From: Thermoplasmata archaeon
GTDB lineage: Archaea; Thermoplasmatota; Thermoplasmata; Lutacidiplasmatales; UBA184
Direction of reading: 5' to 3'
Assembly (NCBI GenBank): GCA_021828085.1
Contig: JAKATE010000008.1
Coordinates: 1 to 25,220, forward strand
Length of the DNA stretch: 25,220 nucleotides
Shown: positions 13,615-20,307 of the stretch, in pieces
Layout of the letters: each line of letters starts with the position of its first letter
Numbering within the stretch: the stretch's first letter is position 1
Translations under genes and position numbers: made by a program
Notes under the pieces: model-generated
Seen by the model: the letters and a program-made list of their open reading frames with translations, nothing else
Databases searched by the model: none
What the model was told of the DNA's origin: nothing

Positions 13615-14721
13615 TCAGCGAGGGGGCTCCGCACGGGGGACCGACGGCCCCTTCCCGGTGAGGAGGCCAGCAAGCTCCTGCCAGCGCGCGTCCGTCCTCC
13701 ACCCTTCCGGGTCCAGGTGCGTCGGCACGGCGGCGTATCCCGCTTGGGTCAACCGACGGAAGAGCTCGGGGCGGGAGGGGGGTCGGTCCAGGTGGAGGGC
13801 CTTCGCCACCTCCCCTATGGTGTAGTAGAAGAGCAGCGGAAGGGTGGCTTCCCCCCGGAAGAGTTCCAACCACCGGCCGATCTCTCGGGGCCGCTCGGCG
13901 GAGGGAGGCGGGAGCGTCCCGGAGAGGAAGTCGGGGTCGAAGAGCCGGTCGACCCAGAGCGGTCCGCCCCGGTGTCCCCGGTCGATCGGGGGTCCCGGGT
14001 AGCCTTCCCAGGGCACGACCTTGAGTTCGAGAGGGGCCGGTTCGGCCCGGACCTCGAGGTAGGCGCGGAAGTGGTGGTCCCGCGCGTAGGCGGCCAGGGG
14101 CCGGATCGACCCGCCGCGCTCGTGAACGCGCCGGGCGACATGGCCGATGAGGATCCTGAGGCCGGCCTCCCGGCAGAGGTAGTTGCGCAACGGGCGGGCT
14201 CCGTAGCGCTGCTCGCACGTCGAGCGCTCCGGGCCGGCCAGGACGGCGGTGTCGGTGGCGGTGACCGCGAGGACGCCCCCGGGAGCGAGCGAGGTGAGGG
14301 CCGCGGGGAGAAAGGGGGCCGGGGTCCCGTACGGGTCCAGGTCCACCCAGTCGTAGGGTCCCTCGGGGGCAGGCTCGCGGGCGTCATGCGAGAAGACCGT
14401 GGCACGCGGATCCGGGCCGAGGTTCCGACGGAGGAAGCGGAGGGCCTCCGGCTGCAGCTCCCCCGCGGAGAGCCGTTCCACCGCCGGGGTCTCCTGGAGC
14501 AGGCGCAGCGAGCGGACCCCGGAGGCGGCCAGCGGCTCCCAGACGCTCATGCGCCGGCCCTTGAGCTCCGACCACCGGGTCAGGAAAGCGACGTCCAGGT
14601 CCCGCGTGAAGGACATCCCGGGGTTGTAGAAGACCGGGGCGCGCGAGGCCGGCCCCCGGGTCACCTGCGGCAGGCTCCCCGGGGGCAGCCGAAGGGTCAC
14701 GCTCCCTTCGGGGACTTGCAT
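13615..14721 (-). CDS. trm1: tRNA (guanine26-N2)-dimethyltransferase Trm1
   Basis: 368 residues from the ATG at 14721. Uses S-adenosylmethionine to dimethylate G26 at the D-arm/anticodon hinge of tRNA. Seen: N-terminal VPEGSVTLRLP, FYNPGM (31-36) with TRD just after (family usually NRD), the SAM-binding loop LAASGVRSLR (64-73), DLDPYGTPAPF (127-137; family DPFGSP), AVTATDTAVLAG, GARPLRNYLCREAGLRILIG, DHHFRAYLEV, GPLWVDRLFD, and the C-terminal domain FYYTIGEVAKAL with THLDPEGWRTDA. The chosen ATG aligns with the family's N-terminus; an in-frame GTG at 14781 would add 20 residues and would sit about 25 nt from a TATA element, so a leaderless longer form is possible. Diverges from the mtq2-like gene. 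Confidence 0.95.
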   Translation of the reverse strand: MQVPEGSVTLRLPPGSLPQVTRGPASRAPVFYNPGMSFTRDLDVAFLTRWSELKGRRMSVWEPLAASGVRSLRLLQETPAVERLSAGELQPEALRFLRRNLGPDPRATVFSHDAREPAPEGPYDWVDLDPYGTPAPFLPAALTSLAPGGVLAVTATDTAVLAGPERSTCEQRYGARPLRNYLCREAGLRILIGHVARRVHERGGSIRPLAAYARDHHFRAYLEVRAEPAPLELKVVPWEGYPGPPIDRGHRGGPLWVDRLFDPDFLSGTLPPPSAERPREIGRWLELFRGEATLPLLFYYTIGEVAKALHLDRPPSRPELFRRLTQAGYAAVPTHLDPEGWRTDARWQELAGLLTGKGPSVPRAEPPR

Positions 14722-14800
14722 CTCCCCCGGCGCGGCGGCTTCGTCGGGGAGAGGGTTCGGTCCTTCCGACGTCGTCGTCACCGGCCCGTCCGAGCCAGAC

Positions 14801-14813
14801 GGACTATAGGTCC
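14801..14813. promoter_or_regulatory. Shared, nearly palindromic TATA element (trm1 / mtq2-like)
   Basis: GGACTATAGGTCC: arms GGAC/GTCC flank TATAG, and CTATAG (14804-14809) is a perfect palindrome. Its centre is 26-27 nt upstream of the plus-strand GTG at 14833 and 25-26 nt upstream of an in-frame minus-strand GTG at 14781, so one element could place transcription starts for both divergent genes. Confidence 0.55.
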
Positions 14814-14832
14814 TTGCGCCCTCGGAGTTCCC

Positions 14833-15444
14833 GTGGAACTCTTCGACCTCGACCCGGCCCCGGTGGAACATGTCTACCCGGTCCGGGAGGACAGCCTGCT
14901 GCTCGCCTCGCAGGCCGTGGTCCACGCCGGCGAGCTCGTTCTCGAGGTCGGCTGTGGACGGGGACTCGCCGCTCTTTCCGCCGCGCGGGCAGGCGCGAGC
15001 GTGCTCGCCTCGGACCTCAACCTGTTCGCCCTGCGGTCCGTCCAGAGGGAGGGCCGGGGGCTCACGATATCGGAGGTCCTTACGGACCTCTTCGGGGGAT
15101 TGGGCCGGTTCGATGTGGTGCTGTTCAACCCGCCCTACCTCCCTTCCACCCCAGCCCGGGAAGTGGAGGACGCCTGGGAGCGCCTCGCGCTCGACGGGGG
15201 GCCCCGCGGGACGGAGCTCTCGCAGCGCTGGCTCGAGGAGCTCCCTTCGCATCTGACCGCGTCGGGGCGAGGCTACCTGCTCCGCCTGGAAGCGCTCGAA
15301 GGCCGTCCCCAAGCTCCCCTCCACGTTCCCCAGGGTCTCGTCGCCCGGCGGGTCGGCGACCCCCACCGCCTGGAGGGCGAGACCCTCTCCGTCTGGGAGC
15401 TCCGTCGGGCCAGCGGCGGAACCGCGGCTACGCGGACCTTCTGA
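14833..15444 (+). CDS. HemK2/Mtq2-like class I methyltransferase (release-factor glutamine methyltransferase)
   Basis: 203 residues from the GTG at 14833, the length of archaeal Mtq2. Expected role: SAM-dependent N5-methylation of the GGQ glutamine of aRF1, in the cytosol, in eukaryotes with Trm112 as partner. Seen: VYPVREDSLLLA (15-26; family VYxPxEDSxLL), SAM loop VLEVGCGRG (36-44), acidic ASDLN (59-63), catalytic NPPY (99-102) in LFNPPYLPST, and LDGGPRGTEL (120-129), matching the family's GGxxG segment after NPPY. The start is chosen because a TATA element sits 26-27 nt upstream and the family similarity begins near there; the frame is open far upstream opposite trm1, which is a shadow. 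The 3' end overlaps purQ by 17 nt, tail to tail. Confidence 0.85.
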   Translation: MELFDLDPAPVEHVYPVREDSLLLASQAVVHAGELVLEVGCGRGLAALSAARAGASVLASDLNLFALRSVQREGRGLTISEVLTDLFGGLGRFDVVLFNPPYLPSTPAREVEDAWERLALDGGPRGTELSQRWLEELPSHLTASGRGYLLRLEALEGRPQAPLHVPQGLVARRVGDPHRLEGETLSVWELRRASGGTAATRTF

Positions 15445-16258
15445 GCGTCTCGACGAACGCGCCGAGGAAGCGCCGCCCACCGGGGAGCCCTCCCGGCGAG
15501 GGTCCCCGGGTCCAACCGAAGAGCTGCTCCGGGAAAAAGGAGCGCTCGGGGTGGGGCATGAGGCCGAAGACGTTCCCCTCGGCGTTGGTGATCCCCGCGA
15601 TGTCGTGGACCGAGCCGTTCGGGTTCCACGGGTAGCCGGCCCGCCGTCCCTGGGGATCCACCCAGCGCAGCAGCAGTTGGCCGTCGCGTTCCAGCCGCGT
15701 CGCCTCCGCCCCGGGATCGCCCGCGAGGACCAGCTTGCCCTCCCCGTGGGCCGAAGGCATCTCGAGCACCGTACCCGCCGGGAGCGTTCCCCTCAGGGGC
15801 CGGAAGTTCCCCCCCTCCCAGCGGACGTAGGTCGGACGGCACTCGAAGCGGTTCGAGTCGTTGGTGTTGAGGGCTGCCCGGACGGGCCCGGGGCCGAGGG
15901 TGCCCTTTCGCCCGGGGAGGAGCCCCATCTCCACGAGGACCTGGAAGCCGTTGCAGATGCCCCCGACGTAACGGCCCTCGCGCAGGAACTCGTCGAGGTC
16001 GCGCCCGAGCCGAGCACGGACCCACGCGGCAAGAATGGAGCCGGCCCGGACGTAGTCCCCCGCCGAGAAGCCTCCGGGGAAGAGGAGCGCCTGGTAGTCG
16101 AAGAGCCGCCGGCGCTCCTCCCGGGAGACCTCGCTCCCCTTGAGCTGCTTCAAGTGGACTCGCTCGGGGGCGGCGCCCAGCTCGCGCAGGGCCGTGGCGA
16201 GCTCCTCGTCGCAGTTCGTCCCTTCGATCTGGAGGAGGGCGATGGCCGGGGCCTCCAT
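15428..16258 (-). CDS. purQ: Phosphoribosylformylglycinamidine synthase subunit PurQ
   Basis: 276 residues. Glutaminase subunit that supplies ammonia to PurL for the fourth step of purine synthesis (FGAR to FGAM). Class I glutamine amidotransferase fold: FPGGFSAGDYVRAGSILA (60-77), nucleophile C102 in GGICNGFQ, NTNDSNRFECRP (131-142), and the catalytic His236/Glu238 in GLMPHPER. It is somewhat longer than the roughly 225-residue Bacillus form, like many archaeal and Deinococcus-type PurQs. The ATG at 16258 is natural, with minus-strand GCTTTTCC about 29 nt upstream. It lies 58 nt after the ABC permease on the same strand but probably has its own promoter. purL and purS are not in the window. 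Confidence 0.96.
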   Translation of the reverse strand: MEAPAIALLQIEGTNCDEELATALRELGAAPERVHLKQLKGSEVSREERRRLFDYQALLFPGGFSAGDYVRAGSILAAWVRARLGRDLDEFLREGRYVGGICNGFQVLVEMGLLPGRKGTLGPGPVRAALNTNDSNRFECRPTYVRWEGGNFRPLRGTLPAGTVLEMPSAHGEGKLVLAGDPGAEATRLERDGQLLLRWVDPQGRRAGYPWNPNGSVHDIAGITNAEGNVFGLMPHPERSFFPEQLFGWTRGPSPGGLPGGRRFLGAFVETLRRSA

Positions 16259-16283
16259 GGTGACCCGACCGAGCCCCCCGGAG

Positions 16284-16291
16284 GGAAAAGC
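16284..16291 (-). promoter_or_regulatory. TATA-like element of purQ
   Basis: Minus-strand GCTTTTCC, centred about 29 nt before the purQ ATG at 16258, in the short gap after the ABC permease. Confidence 0.4.
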
Positions 16292-16316
16292 GTTCCCGAC
16301 GCGCCGGGAAGGGCGC

Positions 16317-17159
16317 CTACTCGACCTTGAGGTACTTGCGGGCGGTGAGCGTACCGATGACCAGCATCGCCGCCGCGAAGATCGCCACGTAGCCCAGGTA
16401 GGTCCAATCCGCGGTCCCGTGCAGGACGAAGTCCCGCCCGAACTCGGCGGTGTAGGTGACGGGGTTGAACTTGGCGATGTACTGCATCCAGCTGGGGAAG
16501 TTGGTGGTGGGGAAGAGGGCGGCGCTGGCGAACATGAGGGGCATGGTGATGAAGTTGGAGATGACCCCGGGGGTCTGCCAGTCGGTGCTCGAGGCCGTCA
16601 CCGCGAGGAACATGGCGCTGAACCCCAGGGCGAGCAGCACCAGGACGAGGAGCCAGCCGGCCCACTCGAGCGCCCCTCCCGGAAAGCGGACCCCGAAGGC
16701 GAGCGCGGCGCCGATCATGACCGGGATCTGCACCAGGCCCCGGGTGGCCGAGCCCAAGGCCTTGGCGAGATAGACGGTGGACTTGGAGGTGGGCGTGAGA
16801 AGGATGCGCTTCATGTAACCGAAGCGCTTGTCCTGGATGGTGCTCATCGAGCCGAACATCCCCACCGTGAGCATGGAGGTGGAGAGCACCCCGGGGAGCA
16901 GGAACTGCACGTAGCTCTGGATCTTGGTCCCCACGAGGGCCTCGAGCTCGACGAGGGGGACGTTGCCGAAGCTCGAGCCGAAGAAGGCGAGCCACATGAA
17001 CGGCTGGACGATGGTGATGATGATGACCCACGGGTTGCGGAAGGTGCGCAGGAGCTCGCGCGCGTAGAGCCCGAAGAACTGGGTGCCCTGGGGGACCAGC
17101 CCCGGATGGTCCGGGACCGCCACGGCGGGGAGGGTGACCCGCTCGGTCTCGGTGCTCAT
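16317..17159 (-). CDS. ABC-2 type exporter permease (DrrB-like)
   Basis: 280 residues from the ATG at 17159, which overlaps the ATPase stop as ATGA. Six predicted transmembrane helices after a soluble N-terminus: around WVIIITIVQPFMWLAFFGSSF, QFLLPGVLSTSMLTVGMF, LGSATRGLVQIPVMIGAALAFGV, WAGWLLVLVLLALGFSAMFLA, VISNFITMPLMFASAALFP, and a final YLGYVAIFAAAMLVIGTL. The cytoplasmic segment DKRFGYMKRILLTPTSKSTVYLAKAL and the late PTTNFPSWMQYIAKFNPVTY block are the hallmarks of the ABC2_membrane/DrrB family. It exports drugs, lipids or other hydrophobic compounds with the adjacent ATPase; the substrate is unknown. An open frame extends upstream opposite the ATPase but is a shadow. Confidence 0.93.
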   Translation of the reverse strand: MSTETERVTLPAVAVPDHPGLVPQGTQFFGLYARELLRTFRNPWVIIITIVQPFMWLAFFGSSFGNVPLVELEALVGTKIQSYVQFLLPGVLSTSMLTVGMFGSMSTIQDKRFGYMKRILLTPTSKSTVYLAKALGSATRGLVQIPVMIGAALAFGVRFPGGALEWAGWLLVLVLLALGFSAMFLAVTASSTDWQTPGVISNFITMPLMFASAALFPTTNFPSWMQYIAKFNPVTYTAEFGRDFVLHGTADWTYLGYVAIFAAAMLVIGTLTARKYLKVE

Positions 17160-18139
17160 TGCCGGGCCCTCCGGACCGTCGAGTAGAACTTGCGGAAGTC
17201 GAAGGTCTCGTTCGCCCCGTGGTCGAGGCGGTGGCCGGTCAGGTCCAGGAAGACCGTCTCCAGGTTCGGCTTCTCCACGCTGACCCGGCGGATCCCCTCT
17301 GCCGAGACCGCGCCGAGGAGCCCGGGAAGGAGCGCCTCGGAGGAGTCGGTGCGGAGGAGCCAGCCCTTCCCCTGGCTCGACACCTCGCGCACCCCGGGGA
17401 GGGCCCGGAGCTTCGCCTCGTCGACGGGGCGGGCGGTCTCGAGCTCGATCAGGTCCCCCTTGACCTTGGACTTGAGCTCGTTGGGGGTCCCTGAGGCGAC
17501 GAACTTCCCGTGGTCGATGATGTTGATCCGGTCGCAGAGCGCGTCCGCCTCCTCGATGTAGTGGCTGGTGAGGAGCACGGTGACCCCGAAGGAGCGGTTC
17601 ACCCCGGTGATGAGCTCCCAGAGCATCCGCCGGGTCCCGGGGTCGAGACCGATCGTCGGCTCGTCCATGAAGATCACGGAGGGGTTGTGGAGAAGGGCGA
17701 GGGCGATCTCGAGCTTCTTTCTCATCCCGGTGGAGTAGCCGGAGACCTTGCGGTCCTTGTGCTCCACCAGATCGAAGTACTTCAGCAGCTCCAGGGCCCG
17801 CCCCTTCCACTCCGGGAGGCGCTGGAACTTCGCCTGCAGCCAGAGGTTCTCCCAGGCGCTGAAGTCGTCGTCGAGGATGACCTCGGCGGCCACCCATCCG
17901 ATGCGTTGCTTGACCTGCATCGGGTGGCGCTCGACATCGAACCCCGCCACCTCGGCGCTCCCGCCGGTGATGTCGCTGAGGCCGGTGAGCAGCTTGATGA
18001 TGGTGGTCTTCCCCGCCCCGTTGGGCCCGAGGAGCCCGAAGACGCTCCCCGAGGGGATGTCCAGGTCCACGTGGTCCACCGCAAGGAGCGAGCCGTAGCG
18101 CTTGGTGAGGCCCCGGGCCTGGATGGCCATCTCAGTCAT
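17156..18139 (-). CDS. ABC exporter ATP-binding protein (DrrA-like)
   Basis: 327 residues. ATPase partner of the ABC-2 permease, at the inner face of the membrane. Walker A GPNGAGKTT (38-46), Q-loop region RIGWVAAEV (79-87), signature GYSTGMRKKLEIA (134-146; YSTGM instead of LSGGQ, usual for this subfamily), Walker B VIFMDEPTIGLD (155-166) and H-loop His193. A C-terminal extension of about 110 residues (from GTPNELKSKVKGDLIE) with PNLETVFLDLTG is typical of DrrA-type proteins. Its ATG overlaps the padR stop by 8 nt and its stop overlaps the permease ATG, so the three genes form one tightly coupled operon. Confidence 0.96.
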   Translation of the reverse strand: MTEMAIQARGLTKRYGSLLAVDHVDLDIPSGSVFGLLGPNGAGKTTIIKLLTGLSDITGGSAEVAGFDVERHPMQVKQRIGWVAAEVILDDDFSAWENLWLQAKFQRLPEWKGRALELLKYFDLVEHKDRKVSGYSTGMRKKLEIALALLHNPSVIFMDEPTIGLDPGTRRMLWELITGVNRSFGVTVLLTSHYIEEADALCDRINIIDHGKFVASGTPNELKSKVKGDLIELETARPVDEAKLRALPGVREVSSQGKGWLLRTDSSEALLPGLLGAVSAEGIRRVSVEKPNLETVFLDLTGHRLDHGANETFDFRKFYSTVRRARQ

Positions 18140-18683
18140 GGGGACCTCGCGCGCGACGGGCGAGGGGGACCCTCAGCATCGGGGGACGCTCCCAGCGTCC
18201 GAGGGCGCTCTGGAGCTCCGCCCGGACCGCTGAACGGAACCGGGGATCGGTGCCCGCGGGGCCGTTCGGGCGCTCCAGAAATCGGTCCACCCGGGCGAGG
18301 GCTCCGCGCAGCATGCGCAGATGGAGCTCCTCCACCGAGTACCCCCCCAGGACCTCCCCCCAGAGCGGTGCCAGGTCCACCCGTGCCCGCTCGAAAGCCT
18401 CGCTCTGGGCCCGGACCTTCCTCAGGAGGGCACGGCCGGCGGGCGTGAGGAGATAGACACGTCGGCGCCCGGAGGGCCGGGAGCGCGCGAGCTTCTGCCG
18501 GACGAGCCGGGCGAGGGCCGGGTAGACCGTCCCCGGGCCGGGCCTCCATCGGCCCTCGGTCCTCCGGGAGACCTCCTCGGAGAGCCGGTAGCCGTGCAGC
18601 GACCCCTCCCTCTCCATCTGGGAGAGCGCGTAGAGTCCCAGCAGCCGCCGGTGGTACATCTGGAGGGAGGGCGGCCCCTGCAT
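18132..18683 (-). CDS. PadR-family transcriptional regulator
   Basis: 183 residues. N-terminal winged-helix domain: LLGLYALSQMEREGSLHGYRLSEEVSRRT, then RPGPGTVYPALARLVRQKLARS and a wing RRRVYLLTPAGRALL, the standard PadR pattern; the C-terminal half is helical and probably dimerises (ERARVDLAPLWGEVLGGYSVEELHLRML). PadR proteins usually repress neighbouring transporter genes and are released by a ligand. First gene of the padR-ATPase-permease operon. The ATG at 18683 has a TATA-like word centred about 27 nt upstream and no room for a ribosome-binding leader, so it is probably leaderless. An 18-bp palindrome lies just behind this promoter. The inducer is unknown; the transporters suggest a toxic hydrophobic compound. 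Confidence 0.93.
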   Translation of the reverse strand: MQGPPSLQMYHRRLLGLYALSQMEREGSLHGYRLSEEVSRRTEGRWRPGPGTVYPALARLVRQKLARSRPSGRRRVYLLTPAGRALLRKVRAQSEAFERARVDLAPLWGEVLGGYSVEELHLRMLRGALARVDRFLERPNGPAGTDPRFRSAVRAELQSALGRWERPPMLRVPLARRARGPHD

Positions 18684-18705
18684 GGGAGGAGAGGGCGGGC
18701 CCCGG

Positions 18706-18715
18706 CGTATTTAGG
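18706..18715 (-). promoter_or_regulatory. TATA box of the padR-ABC operon
   Basis: Minus-strand CCTAAATACG, centred about 27 nt upstream of the padR ATG (18683), preceded by an A-rich stretch (minus strand GACAAAATCC) that could be the BRE. Confidence 0.6.
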
Positions 18716-18732
18716 GATTTTGTCAACCCCCT

Positions 18733-18750
18733 TACATCGATGTCGATGTA
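18733..18750. promoter_or_regulatory. Probable PadR operator, perfect 8+2+8 palindrome
   Basis: TACATCGATGTCGATGTA: arms TACATCGA and TCGATGTA are perfect inverse complements separated by TG. It contains the ACAT-N8-ATGT pattern familiar from PadR-type operators. It lies about 18 bp upstream of the padR TATA box and about 21 bp upstream of the TATA box of the divergent exporter gene, so one bound dimer could control both. The binding partner is inferred from position. Confidence 0.65.
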
Positions 18751-18770
18751 GTGCGCCCGGGACATCACGC

Positions 18771-18778
18771 CTTTATAC
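18771..18778 (+). promoter_or_regulatory. TATA box of the DHA2 exporter gene
   Basis: CTTTATAC, centred about 27 nt upstream of the ATG at 18802. It is the best match to a consensus archaeal TATA box in the window and implies a leaderless transcript. Confidence 0.65.
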
Positions 18779-18801
18779 GGCGCCCCGCTGCTCGCGCGCC
18801 C

Positions 18802-20307
18802 ATGTCGACCCCGCTTCCCGCGGGCCCCCGCACTCCCCCCGCCCCTCGCGCCAGCGGGGTGCTGCTGGTGCTCGTGCTCGGGACGCTGATGGCCTCGGTG
18901 GACACCACCATCGTCCTGCTGGCCTTCCCTACCATCGCGAGCGACCTCCACGCGAGCCTCACGCTGGTGCTCTGGACCATCCTCATCTATCTGCTCGTGA
19001 CCGCGGTGCTCACCACCCAGGTGGGGCGCATCGGAGACCTGTTCGGCCGGTCCCGGATGTACAACATGGGGTTCGTCATCTTCACCGTCGGTTCGGCGCT
19101 CTGCGGTTTCGCGCCCACGGGCGACTCGCTCGTCGCCTTCCGGGGCGTCCAGGCCGTCGGGGGCTCGTTGCTCATCGCCAACAGCAGCGCCATCGTGGCC
19201 GACAACATCCCCGGCGCGGGCCGGGGTCGGGCCTTCGGCTATCTGGCCATGGGCTGGAGCGTGGGGGCCGTGCTCGGGATCGTCCTCGGAGGCATCATCA
19301 CCACCTTCGTGAGCTGGCGCTACATCTTCTTCATCAACGTCCCCATCGGCATCATCGCCACGTACTGGGGACTGCTCCACCTCAAGGACGCCTCCCGGGT
19401 CCGCGCCCGGCTCGACCTTCCCGGGATGGCCCTCCTCGCGGCAGCCCTCTCCTTGGTCACCTACGGCGCCACGGACCTCGCCGACAGCGGGCTCTCCCTC
19501 GGCAACGGGGTCGAGCTCGCCCTCGGGCTGCTCCTCATCGTCCCCTTCCTCCTCTGGGAGCGGCGCGCCCCCTCCCCGGTGGTCGACCTGAAGGTCCTGC
19601 GGAACCGGCTCCTCGCGAGCTCGCTGGGGGCGATCTTCCTGCAGAGCCTGGGGTACCTGTCGCTCTCCTTCCTCCTCATCATGTACCTGCAGGGGGTCCG
19701 CGGCCTCTCTCCGCTGGATGCCGCGCTCCTCCTCCTCCCCGCCTATCTCCTCATGAGCGTCCTGGCGCCGCTCAGCGGCCGCCTCGTCGACCGGACCGGC
19801 CCGCGCGTGCCTGCCACCGTCGGGCTGCTGCTCATGTTCGCCGTGGTCCTCTCCTTCACCTGGCTCACGCCGGGGACCTCGCTCTATCTCATCGCCGGCG
19901 TGATGTCCATCGCCGGCCTCGGGGCCGCGCTCTTCTTCCCGGCGAACATCACCGCGGTCATGTCCGCCTCCACCCCGCAGACCTACGGCAGCACCTCCGG
20001 GCTCATGCGGACGCTCCAGAACATCGGTCTCGTGGGCAGCTACGTGGTGAGCATCACCGTGGCCTCGCTCGCCCTCTCGCGCGAGCTGGCGTTTAGGATC
20101 TTCGCCGGGACCACCTCCTTGGTCGGCGGGGTCTCGACGGGCTTCGTCACGGGGATCCACTCGAGCCTGTACGTCATGGCCGGTGTGCTCGCTGCGGCGG
20201 CGGCCCTCTCCTGGCTGAGGGGGAGCGAACCCGCTCCCCAGGTCCTCGAGGCCGAGCGGGGGACCGGGCCGATCAGCCCACCGGCGGGGGAAGCTCCCAG
20301 ACCTTGA
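18802..20307 (+). CDS. MFS multidrug/proton antiporter, DHA2 (EmrB/QacA) family
   Basis: 501 residues with about 14 predicted transmembrane helices, as in DHA2 exporters. The first helix carries SVDTTIVLLAFPTIASDL (33-50), the family's D1 motif; the loop after helix 2 has VGRIGDLFGRSRMY (74-87), motif A; motif C-like GxxxGxxxGG appears in GWSVGAVLGIVLGGII. It should expel hydrophobic or cationic compounds in exchange for protons across the cytoplasmic membrane. The ATG at 18802 is 27 nt from a good TATA box; the frame extends 17 codons upstream but those would lie across the promoter. Divergent from padR and behind the same palindrome, so co-regulation is likely. Its 3' end overlaps moeA by 35 nt, tail to tail. 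Confidence 0.95.
   Translation: MSTPLPAGPRTPPAPRASGVLLVLVLGTLMASVDTTIVLLAFPTIASDLHASLTLVLWTILIYLLVTAVLTTQVGRIGDLFGRSRMYNMGFVIFTVGSALCGFAPTGDSLVAFRGVQAVGGSLLIANSSAIVADNIPGAGRGRAFGYLAMGWSVGAVLGIVLGGIITTFVSWRYIFFINVPIGIIATYWGLLHLKDASRVRARLDLPGMALLAAALSLVTYGATDLADSGLSLGNGVELALGLLLIVPFLLWERRAPSPVVDLKVLRNRLLASSLGAIFLQSLGYLSLSFLLIMYLQGVRGLSPLDAALLLLPAYLLMSVLAPLSGRLVDRTGPRVPATVGLLLMFAVVLSFTWLTPGTSLYLIAGVMSIAGLGAALFFPANITAVMSASTPQTYGSTSGLMRTLQNIGLVGSYVVSITVASLALSRELAFRIFAGTTSLVGGVSTGFVTGIHSSLYVMAGVLAAAAALSWLRGSEPAPQVLEAERGTGPISPPAGEAPRP

Noticed and set aside
13717..14832. Upstream extension of the mtq2-like frame through trm1
   Set aside because: The frame is open, but the segment is antisense to Trm1 and a TATA element lies inside it just before the GTG at 14833, where family similarity begins.
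18136..20160. Minus-strand open frame of about 670 codons opposite the DHA2 exporter
   Set aside because: Antisense to a convincing 14-helix transporter; rich in Asp/Glu/Gly/His/Arg as expected from the complement of hydrophobic codons.
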